A stretch of DNA of 64,000 nt, taken from contig NZ_JACARC010000005.1 in NCBI RefSeq assembly GCF_013386825.1, positions 62,001-126,000 on the forward strand. Reading direction: 5' to 3'. Below, piece by piece: positions 1 through 9,467 of the stretch (the stretch's first letter is position 1; every line of letters starts with the position of its first letter). Below the pieces are notes generated by a model, which did not search any database, was not told the origin of the DNA, and was given only the letters and a program-made list of their open reading frames with translations. The translations under genes were made by a program, and so were the position numbers. Source of the DNA: Pseudomonas sp. IPO3778. Lineage in GTDB: Bacteria > Pseudomonadota > Gammaproteobacteria > Pseudomonadales > Pseudomonadaceae.

Positions 1-3000
1 AGTTCAGCACAGCTTTTTTCGCTCTCGATCAATGTGCTGTTGAGTTCGGCCAGGGCATTGTCCAGTTGCTCGGCCTCAAGGTTGCCGTTGTGCAGCGCCT
101 GGTGATCCTTGAGCCGCTGTTCGCGCTCTTGCAGCAACACCTTGGCCTGTTCGATGGCCTTTTCGCTGTGTTGCAGTTGCTGGCGCAGCTCGGCCAGTTG
201 CGGTTCATCGAAGGCCACCAGGCGCGCCAAGCCTTGGTCATCGAGCTCCGGGTGCAAGGCGCGCCAGTCGCTCAGGCGTGTGGTAAGGGCCAGATGTTCG
301 GTGTCCAGCGCCTGTTGGCGCTCTTGCAGCGACTTGAGGTCGGCGGCCAACTGAATCAGCTGGTTGCGGGTGTCCTGCAACTGCTGGCTGGCCTCGGTCT
401 CATGCTGTCGAGCCTGCTCGACGGCCTGGTCCAGCTGTTGCTGCCAGTGTTCGGCGCTGGGGTTTTCCCCTAGCAGGCCGGCGAGTTTTTCCTCGGCAGC
501 CTGTTGCAGCGCGCTTTGTTCGGCGAGCTGTTGTTGCAAGGTCTCCCACTGCTGCTGGCGATGTTGCTGGCGGTCCTGTTCTTTCTCGATGGCTTGCTGG
601 CGCTGTAGCTGTTCGGCCAGTTCTTCCTTTTGATTATCCAGCTGCTCCAGGCGCTGGCTGACCTGTTGGTCGAGCAACATGAATGTCGCCGCCGGTTCGC
701 TGCGCAGGCCGTCCAGGGTTTCGCTTGGCAACAGGCTGGCGAAGGCGTTGAGTTCTTCGTCCAGGCGTTCGCGGTCGTTGGACAGCTCCCGCTGCTGGTC
801 GATCAGCAGTTGGCGGGCCTGCTGGCTGGCGTCCTGGGCGGCTTGCAGCTGTTGCTGCAGGCGCCCGGCGTTTTGTTGCAGGTTGAGCAGGGCGCCCTGG
901 CGTTGCTCATCCTGGGTGAGGCTTTGGCTGAGCTGGCTCAGTTGCTGGGTCAGCCAGGCATCACGCTTGGCCGCGTCCTGGTTGAACAGCGAGGCGGCCA
1001 GCGGGTGGGCTTCAAGGGCTGGCACCAGGGCCTGCAACTGGCTGGCGAGTTGCTCCTGCTGTTGCAGGAACTCCTTTTGCTGGGCAATCAGGCCGCCCAC
1101 TTCGCCCCGCAGCTCGGTGAGTTTTTCCTTAAGCACATCGACGGCTTGCCGGGCGTTGGCTTCTTCGCTTTCGTCGTGCCGGGTCAGGCTTTGCAGCATC
1201 GCTTCAGGCTGGTGATACGGGTGCTCGACGCTGCCGCACACCGGGCACGGTTGATCGTCCTGGAGCTGGCCACGCAATTCCTCGACGCTGGCGCTGCGGG
1301 CCAGACGTTGGCGCTCCAGCAGTTGCTTGGTGACGGTCAGGGTCTGTTCGGCCACGGTCAGCTCGGCCTTGGCCTGCAAGCCGCTCTGGTTCAGATGTTC
1401 GCGCTGTTGCTGGACGAGGGTCTGCTTTTGCGTCAGGGCCTGGCTTTGGGTGTCCAGTTGCTGATGGCTGCCCCACAGCCGCGCCAGGTCTTCAAACGCC
1501 CGATGTTGCTTGCGATTGTCCTGAAGCAGGCTGCCCAGCAACTGGATCTGCTCGGCCACCGCGTGAGGTTCGGCGCCGGCCTCGTGGTACAGCAGGTCCA
1601 GGGCTTCACGTTGTTCGGTCCATTTTTCACCGAGGCGGGTAGCGCGTTCTTCCAGCTGCGGCAGTTCAGCCTGGCCTTTATTGAGGCGATTGCCGATCAG
1701 CATCAGCTGTTGCAAGCGGTCGCGGTAGGCGCTCCAGGCGTCACTCAAGGGGGCCAGGGCGGCGCTGCGTTCAAGCTCTGCGGCCAGCCGGTGCAGGCGC
1801 TCGGCGACAACTTTTTGCTTGTCGAGCAGGCCGGTCAACGTTGCTTGGCCTTCTACGCAGGCGGCTTCGCCCAGCTGTTTTTCTTCACTGCGTTTGGCCA
1901 GCTCACGGGTCAGGTGGGCGAGGGTGGTTTGCTCCTCGAAGGCCTGGCGCAGCAGGGGTACGGCGTCGGCTTGGTGTTTCAGGGCCTGGGCGAGGGCGGC
2001 GTGCACGTCAGTCTGTTGCTGTTGCAGTTGGGTCTGGCGGTTTTGCAGCGCGGCTTGCTGTTCAAGGTGCTGCTGGATCTGCGCGGCCAACGGCTGCAAT
2101 TGGGTGGTCAGTTCAGCCTGGCGGGCGAAGTGATGACGTTGCGGCGCCAGTTGCTCCAGGCGGCTGAGGTCCAGGCGTTGCGGGCCCTGGCTCTCCCAGT
2201 GTTGCTGGGCCTGTTGCAGTTGCTCGACGGCGCCTTGCTGGCGCTCTTGCCATTCCCGCAGTTCCTTGAGCCAGGTGTGCTGCAGCTCCAGTTGCTTGAG
2301 TTGTACCTGTTGGGTCTTGAGTTGCTGCTGCGCGCCGGCCAGTTGTTCGTCCAGTTCGGCGCGGGCTTCGGGGGCCAGTGGGGTCACGCCGGTGGCCTGG
2401 TCTTGCAGGTGTTTGTGGGCGTCCCGGGCGTCCTTGGCCTTGTCGAAGGCGCGGCGCCCGAGCTGGGTGTAGAGCGCGGTGTCGGTGAGCTTTTCCAGCA
2501 GTTCGCTGCGCTCGTTGTCGTTGGCCTTGAGGAACGCGCTGAACTCACTTTGGGCCAGCAACACCGCGCGGGTGAACTGCTCGAAGTTCAGGCCCAGGGC
2601 CAGTTCCAGCTGGGTCTTGTATTCGGTTTTCTGGCTGGCCAGCAGTTGCTCGCCGTCGAGGTCGATCAGGCTTTGCCGGCTGGCTTGCAGCTTGCCGCTG
2701 GCCTTGTCCCGGGCGCGGTTGGCTTCCCAGCGGGCGCGGTAGCGACGGCCGCTGACACCGACAAAATCCACCTCCGCATAACCACCACCGGTGCCCCGAC
2801 GAATCAGGGTGCGCGGGTCGCCGATGGAAATATCGGTGTCGGCATCCGGCATTTTTGCCTGGCCGGTATCCCCCAGGCGCGGCACGGCGCCAAACAGCGC
2901 CAGGCACAACGCATCGAGCAGGGTACTTTTGCCGGCGCCGGTGGGCCCGGTAATCGCGAACAACCCGGCGCTGGCCAGGGGCTCGGCGGTAAAGTCGATT

Positions 3001-3056
3001 TCAAACGGGCCGGCCAGGGAGGCCAGGTTTTTCAAGCGAATGGCGAGGATCTTCAT
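1..3056 (-). CDS. sbcC: Exonuclease subunit SbcC (3' end cut by window edge)
   Basis: Large subunit of the SbcCD (Rad50/Mre11-type) ATP-dependent nuclease, which opens DNA hairpins and processes ends during recombination and replication. About 1018 codons are visible from ATG at 3056; the C-terminal lobe with the ABC signature and Walker B lies beyond position 1. The Walker A motif GPTGAGKST is at residues 37-45 and the zinc-hook CPVCG is at residues 604-608, in the middle of very long Gln/Ala/Leu-rich coiled coils. The start overlaps the stop of sbcD by ATGA, so the two are translationally coupled. The long open frames on the + strand here are by-products of the Gln/Leu-rich coiled coil. Identification is firm. 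Confidence 0.96.
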   Translation of the reverse strand, partial: MKILAIRLKNLASLAGPFEIDFTAEPLASAGLFAITGPTGAGKSTLLDALCLALFGAVPRLGDTGQAKMPDADTDISIGDPRTLIRRGTGGGYAEVDFVGVSGRRYRARWEANRARDKASGKLQASRQSLIDLDGEQLLASQKTEYKTQLELALGLNFEQFTRAVLLAQSEFSAFLKANDNERSELLEKLTDTALYTQLGRRAFDKAKDARDAHKHLQDQATGVTPLAPEARAELDEQLAGAQQQLKTQQVQLKQLELQHTWLKELREWQERQQGAVEQLQQAQQHWESQGPQRLDLSRLEQLAPQRHHFARQAELTTQLQPLAAQIQQHLEQQAALQNRQTQLQQQQTDVHAALAQALKHQADAVPLLRQAFEEQTTLAHLTRELAKRSEEKQLGEAACVEGQATLTGLLDKQKVVAERLHRLAAELERSAALAPLSDAWSAYRDRLQQLMLIGNRLNKGQAELPQLEERATRLGEKWTEQREALDLLYHEAGAEPHAVAEQIQLLGSLLQDNRKQHRAFEDLARLWGSHQQLDTQSQALTQKQTLVQQQREHLNQSGLQAKAELTVAEQTLTVTKQLLERQRLARSASVEELRGQLQDDQPCPVCGSVEHPYHQPEAMLQSLTRHDESEEANARQAVDVLKEKLTELRGEVGGLIAQQKEFLQQQEQLASQLQALVPALEAHPLAASLFNQDAAKRDAWLTQQLSQLSQSLTQDEQRQGALLNLQQNAGRLQQQLQAAQDASQQARQLLIDQQRELSNDRERLDEELNAFASLLPSETLDGLRSEPAATFMLLDQQVSQRLEQLDNQKEELAEQLQRQQAIEKEQDRQQHRQQQWETLQQQLAEQSALQQAAEEKLAGLLGENPSAEHWQQQLDQAVEQARQHETEASQQLQDTRNQLIQLAADLKSLQERQQALDTEHLALTTRLSDWRALHPELDDQGLARLVAFDEPQLAELRQQLQHSEKAIEQAKVLLQEREQRLKDHQALHNGNLEAEQLDNALAELNSTLIESEKSCAE

Positions 3057-4294
3057 GGCTGTTCGCCCTCCTGTTGCACTTCCTGGAGCAGCACGGCGAA
3101 GTCCTTGAGGGTCTGTTCGTCCACTTCATTGCCGTAGCTTTCCTGCCAGGCGCGGCTGAACAACTCCTGGGGCGTGAGCTGGTCGAGTTCGATCAGGCGG
3201 TCTTCCTGGCTGTCTTCGTGGCTGCCGCTGCCGGCGTATTCCGCCGCGATGCGCACCAGGCGCACGGCTTTGCCTTGCAGGGCGTTTTCCACTTGGTGGC
3301 GCAGGTCGGGTTGGGGCTCGTCGAGGCGTACACGCACTTCCAGCCAGGGTTGGCGCTGGGTTTCGGCCAGCAGGTCGATGTCGGGCAGGTCGGCCAGTTG
3401 CTTGAGGATATCGGCCAGGGGCGCGGCTTCCAGGCGTTGCAGGTTGACCGAACGGGGGATCAGCCGGGATTCGACGCTGACCAGGGTTTCGCCGTCCAAC
3501 TGCACGTCGAGGATTTGATGTTGGTAGCCGATTTCTGAAAACGACAGCGGGATCGGCGAGCCGCAGTAGCGAATCCGCTCCTCCCCATTCACGCGCTGGG
3601 GTTTGTGCAAATGGCCGAGGGCCACGTAGCTGACGCTGGCGTCGAACAGGCTGGCGGGCAGCGCCTCGGCGTTGCCGATGATCAGGCTGCGCTCGGAGTC
3701 TTCCGACACCGAACCGCCGGCCATGTGCGCATGGCTGATGGCAACCAGCGCCTGGCCCGGCTGGCGCTTGGCGTTGGCGGCGGCGATCAGCCATTCATGG
3801 ACCTGGCCGATGCCCCGCAGGTAATCGTCCCCCAGTTGCGCGCCGGTCACTTCGGCCGGGCGCAGGAAGGGCAGGGCCAGGCACCAGCCGGCGATTTCAC
3901 CGTTGGCGTCGGGCAATGGAATCAGCAGCCGCTCCACGTCCAGCTGCCCGTCATCCAGCCACAGCACCCGGCCCAGGGCGTGGGTCCGCAGGCGGCGCAT
4001 CAACGGCGCCGGCAGCTCAATGCGCGAGCCGGAGTCGTGATTGCCGGCGATCATCACAATGGTCAGCGCGGGGTTTTGCTCGTGGGCGCTGATGATGAAG
4101 TCATACAGCCGCTCCTGGGCCTTGAGGGGCGGGTTGACCGTGTCGAAGATATCGCCGGCGATCAGCAGCACATCAGGGCGGTGCAGGCCCAGTTGGCCCA
4201 GCAACCAGTCGAGGAAGCAGGCGTGTTCGAAGTCGCGTTCCTGGCCGTGCAGGTTTTGCCCAAGGTGCCAGTCGGAGGTGTGAAACAGACGCAA
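3053..4294 (-). CDS. sbcD: Exonuclease subunit SbcD
   Basis: Mn-dependent phosphoesterase subunit of SbcCD, 413 aa, the usual length. The Mre11-type metal motifs appear in order: DWHLG near residues 8-12, GDIFD near 47, GNHDSG near 83, SHAH near 187 and GHLHKPQ near 227. The start is a TTG at 4294: there is no ATG in a suitable place, and GGAG sits six bases upstream. The gene is first in the sbcDC operon, with a 4-base overlap to sbcC. The C-terminal third is the cap region that contacts SbcC. Confidence 0.96.
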   Translation of the reverse strand: MRLFHTSDWHLGQNLHGQERDFEHACFLDWLLGQLGLHRPDVLLIAGDIFDTVNPPLKAQERLYDFIISAHEQNPALTIVMIAGNHDSGSRIELPAPLMRRLRTHALGRVLWLDDGQLDVERLLIPLPDANGEIAGWCLALPFLRPAEVTGAQLGDDYLRGIGQVHEWLIAAANAKRQPGQALVAISHAHMAGGSVSEDSERSLIIGNAEALPASLFDASVSYVALGHLHKPQRVNGEERIRYCGSPIPLSFSEIGYQHQILDVQLDGETLVSVESRLIPRSVNLQRLEAAPLADILKQLADLPDIDLLAETQRQPWLEVRVRLDEPQPDLRHQVENALQGKAVRLVRIAAEYAGSGSHEDSQEDRLIELDQLTPQELFSRAWQESYGNEVDEQTLKDFAVLLQEVQQEGEQP

Positions 4295-4383
4295 GGCGAT
4301 CTCCGTAAAAAAGAGGGTGACCGCTCAAGACAAGGTGGCGGTACGCAGAACCGCCAATTCTACTTTGCAAATGAACCTAGTGC

Positions 4384-4510
4384 GCGCATGCCCTGCTTTT
4401 TGTGGCGAGGGGGCTTGCCCCCCGTTGGGCTGCGAAGCAGCCCCAGCCCGCGCATGCCCTGCTTTTTGTGGCGAGGGGGCTTGTCCCCCGTTGGGCTGCG
4501 AAGCAGCCCC
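4384..4510. repeat. Direct duplication carrying two copies of the GTGGCGAGGGGGCTTG palindromic repeat
   Basis: Two copies of a unit of about 61 bases, 66 bases apart (from 4384 and from 4450). Each holds the core GTGGCGAGGGGGCTTG, then CCCCCGTTGGGCTGCG and AAGCAGCCCC. The internal CCCCGTTGGG/GCTGCGAAGCAGC parts can fold. The same family (called family B here) recurs near 14079, 32518, 37256 and 60575, always between genes. It lies upstream of sbcD. Confidence 0.85.
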
Positions 4511-4556
4511 AGTCCAGCCACCGGAGTTTTTCCTGAAACACTGCGGCGCTCTTATT

Positions 4557-4600
4557 GGGGCCGCTTCGCAGCCCAACGGGGGACAAGCCCCCTCGCCACA
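4557..4600. repeat. Inverted copy of family B repeat
   Basis: Reverse complement of the two preceding copies, so 4384-4600 forms a large inverted repeat. It ends in CCCCCTCGCCACA, the end from which the following tandem array appears to have grown. Confidence 0.85.
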
Positions 4601-4604
4601 ACAA

Positions 4605-4743
4605 GCCCTATTGCCACAACAGGCCCTTTGCCACAATAAGCCCTATTGCCACAACAGGCCCTTTGCCACAATAAGCCCTATTGCCACAACAGGCCCTTTG
4701 CCACAATAAGCCTTATTGCCAAAACAAGCCCCCTCCTCACAAC
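4605..4743. repeat. Tandem array with 35-base period
   Basis: Units begin at 4605, 4640, 4675 and 4710, exactly 35 bases apart. The first three are identical and the fourth is degenerate. Each unit is itself two related halves, GCCCTATTGCCACAACAG and GCCCTTTGCCACAATAA, which resemble the outer end (CCTCGCCACAACAAGCCC) of the adjacent family B repeat. This suggests local slippage or amplification. There are no variable spacers, so it is not a CRISPR array. Confidence 0.85.
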
Positions 4744-4779
4744 AAACGCTCTCTCCACAAGAGGTCGGGTGTGCTGGGT

Positions 4780-5712
4780 TTACCGGGTCAAACTGGACCT
4801 GGCCGTTTTATAGCCATCCTGCCCATCCCGGCTGCTGACGCCCGCCAGCCAGGTTTCCAGCACGGCCGGGTTGGCCTTGAGCCAGGCCTTGGCGGCGGCA
4901 CGGGGTTTCTGGTTCTGGTTCAGCACCGCGTCCATCAACTGGTTTTCCATGGCCAGGCTGAACTCCAGGTTCTGCAACAGCTTGCCCACGTTGCTGCACT
5001 CGGTGAGGTAGTCCTTGCGCACGTTGGTGTACACCGTGGCCTGGCCAAAATTGGGCCCGAAGTACTCGTCGCCGCCGCTGAGGTACTTCATCTTGTTGCG
5101 GGTGTTCATCGGGTGCGGTTCCCAGCCGAGGAACACCATCCACTCGTTTTTGCGGGTGGCGCGTTTGAGTTGCGAGAGCATCGCCGCTTCGCTGGACTCG
5201 ACAATTTTGAAGTCCTTGAGGCCGAAGGCGTCCTTGTCGATCATGCTCTGGATCAGGCGATTGCCGTCGTTGCCCGGCTCGATGCCGTAGATCTGCCCGT
5301 TGAGTTTGTCCTTGAATTTGGCGATGTCGGCAAAGTCGTGCAGCCCGGCGTTGTACACGTAATCCGGCACGGCCAGGGTGTACTTGGCACCGTGCAGGTT
5401 GGCGCGCACGGTTTCCACGGTGCCGGCGTCACGGAATGGCTTGATGTCGTTTTCGGTGGTGGGCATCCAGTTGCCGAGGAACACGTCCAGGTCCTTGCCC
5501 GACGCCAGGGCACGGTAGGTCACCGGGATCGACAGCAGGGTGGTCTTGGTGGTGTAGCCGAGGGATTCGAGGACTTCGCTGGTAATGGCGGTGGTGACGC
5601 TGATGTCGGTCCAGCCGACATCGGAAAAACGCACCGTGGCACAGGACTCGGGTTCAGCGGCCTGGGCCATCAGTGGCAGGGTCAGCGACGCAAGCAAGAG
5701 CAAGGCTTTCAT
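4780..5712 (-). CDS. ABC transporter substrate-binding protein, choline/betaine type
   Basis: 310 aa periplasmic binding protein with a signal peptide (MKALLLLASLTLPLMAQAA, cleavage after AQA). It belongs to the OpuAC/ChoX family. Four aromatic residues match the quaternary-ammonium cage described for ChoX, with near-identical spacing: W34 (GWTD), W82 (GNWMP), Y111 (KYTLAVP) and W197 (LGWEPHP). That makes a trimethylammonium or betaine ligand likely. In Pseudomonas such proteins (CbcX, CaiX, BetX) often lack linked permease genes and share one core transporter, and none is visible here. GAGGAG lies a few bases before the ATG. The gene is divergent from the class II aldolase gene, and the Rieske and GMC genes nearby suggest uptake of a substrate degraded by this cluster. 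Confidence 0.85.
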   Translation of the reverse strand: MKALLLLASLTLPLMAQAAEPESCATVRFSDVGWTDISVTTAITSEVLESLGYTTKTTLLSIPVTYRALASGKDLDVFLGNWMPTTENDIKPFRDAGTVETVRANLHGAKYTLAVPDYVYNAGLHDFADIAKFKDKLNGQIYGIEPGNDGNRLIQSMIDKDAFGLKDFKIVESSEAAMLSQLKRATRKNEWMVFLGWEPHPMNTRNKMKYLSGGDEYFGPNFGQATVYTNVRKDYLTECSNVGKLLQNLEFSLAMENQLMDAVLNQNQKPRAAAKAWLKANPAVLETWLAGVSSRDGQDGYKTARSSLTR

Positions 5713-5972
5713 GGGATCAACTCCTCAAGGAAAAACGTCGGCAGCGGTTGGGGTGTCGCGTTCTTGTTGTCATGGGCGAGGTGAAAACATCGCCTCCACA
5801 GGATGGCGGGGTTGGCGGTGGGGCTCTTGATCAAACGCGGCATAACCATGCCGCTTTTTCACCGGGGGCAGGCCGCCGTGAAAACGTCAGCCCGTGTCGT
5901 TTCCCGTCAAGTGTCGGCGTGGCGTCGCTCTACACTGCGCAAAACGCCCAACCATCCCTTCGAGGGCACGTC

Positions 5973-6701
5973 ATGAATCAACCTGTCGAACAACTGAGCG
6001 TCCGCCTGGCCTGTGCCTTTCGCTGGGCGGCGCGGCTGAACCTGCACGAGTCCATCGCCAATCACTTCAGCGTGGCGGTGTCGGGGGACGGTCGGGAGTT
6101 TCTGATCAACCCGTACGGCAAGCACTTCTCCCAGATCAAGGCCAGCGACTTGCTGCTGGTGAACGCCGATAAGCCCGCCAGCCTCGACCGCCCGGACGCG
6201 CCGGACATCACCGCAATGGCCTTGCACAGTGCCCTGCACCGCAACCAGCCGCAGGCCCGCTGCATCCTGCATACCCACTCCAAATACGCCACGGCGCTGG
6301 CGTGCCTGGCGGATTCACGATTGCCACCCCTCGAGCAAAACGCGATGCGGTTTTTCGAGCGCGTGGTGATTGACCACGGGTTTGACGGCATGGGGCTGGG
6401 GGAAGAGGCCGAACGGGTCAGCCACCTGCTGGGGGATAAACCCATCCTGCTGATGGGCAACCACGGCGTGCTGGTGGCGGCGCCGACCATCGCCCAGGCG
6501 TTCGACGATTTGTACTATTTCGAGCGGGCCTGCGAGACCTACATCACCGCGCTTTCCACCGGCCGCGAATTACGCATTGTCAGTGACGAAATCGCCCGCA
6601 AGACCTGCCGCCAGTGGCTGGATTACCCCGGTTTTGCCGACAAGCATTTCAATGCCCTGATGGCGATTCTGGATGAGGAAGAGCCCGGCTACCGGCTGTG
6701 A
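5973..6701 (+). CDS. Class II aldolase/adducin family protein
   Basis: 242 aa single-domain protein of the zinc-dependent class II aldolase (fuculose-phosphate aldolase/adducin) fold. The metal-binding HTH (H100, H102, in ILHTHSKY) and the third histidine (H164, GNHGVL) are present. ATG at 5973 was chosen because GAGGG lies seven bases upstream; longer in-frame extensions lack a ribosome site. It converges with the GlxA-type regulator, with two bases between the stops. The natural substrate cannot be read from the sequence, but its place between the binding-protein gene and the Rieske/GMC operon suggests a role in the same catabolism. A GCGGCAT/ATGCCGC hairpin followed by T5 lies upstream at 5837-5859. 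Confidence 0.85.
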   Translation: MNQPVEQLSVRLACAFRWAARLNLHESIANHFSVAVSGDGREFLINPYGKHFSQIKASDLLLVNADKPASLDRPDAPDITAMALHSALHRNQPQARCILHTHSKYATALACLADSRLPPLEQNAMRFFERVVIDHGFDGMGLGEEAERVSHLLGDKPILLMGNHGVLVAAPTIAQAFDDLYYFERACETYITALSTGRELRIVSDEIARKTCRQWLDYPGFADKHFNALMAILDEEEPGYRL

Positions 6702-6703
6702 AC

Positions 6704-7768
6704 TCAGTCGGCGCTGGCGGTGCGGTGTGCCTTGCTCAAGGGCTGGCGCATCACCGGCGCGGTGAGGACCTGGCTGCGGTCTTCGCTGGGCGGGCAGCCG
6801 AAGCGCGCGCGGTAGGTGCGGGAGAAATGCTCCAGGGAGCCAAAGCCTGAGCACGCCGCCACCTGGGCGACGCTCAGGCGTGTCTGTTGCAGCAGACTGT
6901 GGGCCTTGGCCAGGCGCAGGGTGATGTAGTACTTGAGTGGCGAGAGCCCGGTCTGGTGCTTGAACTGGCGCTCCAGTTGCCGCCGTGAAAGCCCGACCTG
7001 GCTGGCAATTGCCTCACAGTCGAGAGGTTCCTCCAGGGCCTTTTCCATCAGTTGCACCGCGCGACGGATCTTGCTGCCGTACATCCCGCTGTTGCTGGGG
7101 CCGCCGTCGAGCTGGTTGTCGGCGGGCGCGCGCACCTGGCCCATCAACAGGTGCATGGCGATTTCCCGCGAGAGGTCGCTGTCGACGCTCTGGTCCATCC
7201 ACGCCAGCAGCATATCGAGGGTGGTGGTGGCGCCAGCGCAGGTCATGCGCTGCCGCTCCAGGGTGTACAGCTGCGGTTTGGCGTGCACCCGCGGGTAGCT
7301 TTCCTGGAATCCTTGCAGGTTGTCCCAGTGCACCGCGGCTTCATAGCCGTCCAGTACGCCGGCGGCGGCCAGCAGTTCGGTGCCGGTTTCCACGCCCATC
7401 AGCACTGCGCCGAACAGCGCCTGCTTGCGCAGCCAACTCTTGAGCGCCAGGTTGCGGCTGTGTTTGTGCACATCGAAACTGGCGATCACCAGGCACACAT
7501 CAAAGCCTTGATCGGCGCGCAGGCCGTCGTTGGCCACACTGACCAGGCCGTTGCTGGCCTGCACCGGTTCGCCGTCCAGGGACAACAGCGACCATTCGAA
7601 CAGTTGCCGTTGGGTCAGCCAATTGGCGATTGCCAACGGTTCCAGCACCGCCGCCAGGCCGAAGTTGGAAAACGACGGCAACAGCAGCACCGCCACCCGC
7701 AGCGGCGCGATATCACCGCGGCGCCAGGTGAAGCGGGGTTGCGGGGGAACGGATGAGGGTGACGTCAT
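6704..7768 (-). CDS. GlxA family AraC-type transcriptional regulator
   Basis: 354 aa. The N-terminal ~200 residues have the DJ-1/PfpI (class I amidotransferase-like) fold seen in GbdR, CdhR and ArgR-type regulators (motif VGVETGTELLAAAG; the usual nucleophile-elbow cysteine is not there). The C-terminal ~110 residues are a double helix-turn-helix AraC domain (QVGLSRRQLERQF, then VAQVAACSGFGSLEHFSR). Regulators of this subgroup commonly respond to quaternary amines or related metabolites. It is the last gene of a run Rieske-GMC-regulator, nine bases after the GMC gene, so it is probably autoregulated. The palindrome at 10720-10757 is a candidate target. Confidence 0.88.
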   Translation of the reverse strand: MTSPSSVPPQPRFTWRRGDIAPLRVAVLLLPSFSNFGLAAVLEPLAIANWLTQRQLFEWSLLSLDGEPVQASNGLVSVANDGLRADQGFDVCLVIASFDVHKHSRNLALKSWLRKQALFGAVLMGVETGTELLAAAGVLDGYEAAVHWDNLQGFQESYPRVHAKPQLYTLERQRMTCAGATTTLDMLLAWMDQSVDSDLSREIAMHLLMGQVRAPADNQLDGGPSNSGMYGSKIRRAVQLMEKALEEPLDCEAIASQVGLSRRQLERQFKHQTGLSPLKYYITLRLAKAHSLLQQTRLSVAQVAACSGFGSLEHFSRTYRARFGCPPSEDRSQVLTAPVMRQPLSKAHRTASAD

Positions 7769-7777
7769 GGGGGCTCT

Positions 7778-9439
7778 CTATCGTTGCCGTGTCTGCCAGT
7801 GGGGGTGAATCCATACCGGTGCATCCAGGCCCGGCAAGGCCGGCAGGCCACGGATCAGGTCGCTGGCTTTTTCCGCGATCATCACCGTGGGCGCATTGGT
7901 GTTGCCGCTGACGATGATGGGCATGATCGAGGCGTCCACCACCCGCAGGCTATCGATACCGTGCACGCGCAAGTGCGGGTCCACCACGGCTTCCGGGTCG
8001 CTGGCCGGGCCCATTTTGCAGGTGCCGCAGGCATGGTAGCCGGTTTCCGTGACCTGGCGGGCCCAGGCGTCCAGCGCGGCGTCGCTCTGGGCATGGGGGC
8101 CGGGCACCAGTTCTTCGCCCTGGAACGCCGCCATGGCCGGTTGCCCGATAATCTCGCGCACCAGGCGGGCGCCGGCGCGCATGTCGGCCCGGTCCTGCTC
8201 GGTTTTCAGGTAATTGAACAGGATGCGCGGCGGCTGTCGAGGGTTGGCGCTCTTCAAGGTCACGCTGCCCAGGCTGGAGGGGCGCATCAGGTCGATGTGA
8301 ATCTGGAACGCGTGGTGGGGCACCAGGTCGACACTGCCCGGTTGCACCGCCAGCGGCATGAAGGTCAGTTGCAAGTCTGGGTGTTCAACGCCGGCCCGAG
8401 AACGAATGAACGCCCCGGCCTCGAAGTGGTTACTGGCCGCCAGCCCGTCATGGGTGACGAACCAGCGGGCGCCGATCCACCATTTGCCCGGCGCGGTGGT
8501 CCAGGGGTAGAGCGACACCGGCTGCTTGCAACGGTATTGCACCACGGTGTCCGGGTGATCGTTGAGACGCCGGCCGACGCCGGGCAGGTCGTGCTTGACC
8601 TCGATGCCCAGGTCGCGCAATTCGGCGGCCGGGCCGATGCCCGACAGCAACAGCAGTTGCGGCGAATTGATCGCCCCGGCCGTCAGCAGCACTTCACGGC
8701 GGGCATGGGCTTGATGCACTGCGCCGCTCTGTTCGTATTCGATGCCGACGGCGCGCTGGCCGTCAAACAGGATGCGCAACGCCAAGGCGTCGGTGACCAC
8801 GCGCACATTGCCCCGTGCCAGCGCCTCGCTCAAGTAGCCCCGCGCGGTGCTCCAGCGCCGGCCGGCGCGGGTGGTACGGTCCACCGGGCCGAACGCTTCC
8901 TGGCGGTAGCCGTTCAAGTCGTTGCTTACGCCATAACCGGCCTCAGCGCCGGCAGCTACGAACGCCGCACATAACGGGGTTTTCGTGTCGCCGGGGGTGA
9001 CGTGCAGGTGCCCGGCGGCGCCTCGGTAGGCATCGGCGCCATCGGCATGGGTTTGCGCCCGGATGAAGTACGGCAGCACCTCCTGATAACGCCAACCGGT
9101 GCAGCCTTGTTCGGCCCAGGCGTCGTAGTCCCGGGCATGGCCACGGATGTAGACCATGCCGTTGATCGACGATGAGCCGCCCAGGGTCCGGCCACGGGGT
9201 GTGCCGATCCGGCGCCCGTCCAGGTACGGTTCGGGTTCGGAGGTGTAGCACCAGTTGTAGCGCGTGCCGCCCACCACGATGCCCACGGCGGAGGGCATGT
9301 CGATGGTCCAGCTGTGGTCTGCGGGCCCGGCTTCCAGCAGCAGAATCCGCACGTTGGGGTCTTCGCCAAGGCGGTTGGCCAACACGCAGCCCGCGGACCC
9401 CGCGCCCACAATCAGGTAATCAAACGCATGCTCGGTCAT
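7778..9439 (-). CDS. GMC family FAD-dependent oxidoreductase (choline dehydrogenase-like)
   Basis: 553 aa flavoenzyme. The N-terminal dinucleotide fold GAGSAGCVLANRL is followed by the GMC signatures GRTLGGSSSINGMVYIRG and LTAGAINSPQLLLLSGIGP. The C-terminal HACGTCKMG segment carries the usual active-site region, ending in the GNTNAPTVMIAEKAS signature. Enzymes of this group oxidise primary alcohols such as choline or polyethylene glycol. It lies 28 bases after the Rieske gene and nine before the GlxA regulator, in one operon. The order suggests oxidation of an alcohol made or exposed in a betaine-like pathway, but the substrate is not proven. Confidence 0.9.
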   Translation of the reverse strand: MTEHAFDYLIVGAGSAGCVLANRLGEDPNVRILLLEAGPADHSWTIDMPSAVGIVVGGTRYNWCYTSEPEPYLDGRRIGTPRGRTLGGSSSINGMVYIRGHARDYDAWAEQGCTGWRYQEVLPYFIRAQTHADGADAYRGAAGHLHVTPGDTKTPLCAAFVAAGAEAGYGVSNDLNGYRQEAFGPVDRTTRAGRRWSTARGYLSEALARGNVRVVTDALALRILFDGQRAVGIEYEQSGAVHQAHARREVLLTAGAINSPQLLLLSGIGPAAELRDLGIEVKHDLPGVGRRLNDHPDTVVQYRCKQPVSLYPWTTAPGKWWIGARWFVTHDGLAASNHFEAGAFIRSRAGVEHPDLQLTFMPLAVQPGSVDLVPHHAFQIHIDLMRPSSLGSVTLKSANPRQPPRILFNYLKTEQDRADMRAGARLVREIIGQPAMAAFQGEELVPGPHAQSDAALDAWARQVTETGYHACGTCKMGPASDPEAVVDPHLRVHGIDSLRVVDASIMPIIVSGNTNAPTVMIAEKASDLIRGLPALPGLDAPVWIHPHWQTRQR

Positions 9440-9467
9440 GGTCCGCTGTGCTCCTGCCAGTAAGGGT

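Noticed and set aside
630..3137. An 835-codon open frame on the + strand opposite sbcC
   Set aside because: The translation is a low-complexity Leu/Gln/Gly-rich chain without domain motifs. The opposite strand encodes SbcC with Walker A and zinc-hook motifs in the right places.
4605..4743. Possible CRISPR array
   Set aside because: The 35-base units are contiguous with no variable spacers and no cas genes are near.
5837..5859. Terminator GCGGCAT/ATGCCGC + T5
   Set aside because: It lies in a divergent promoter gap with nothing upstream to end on that strand; kept only as a remark.
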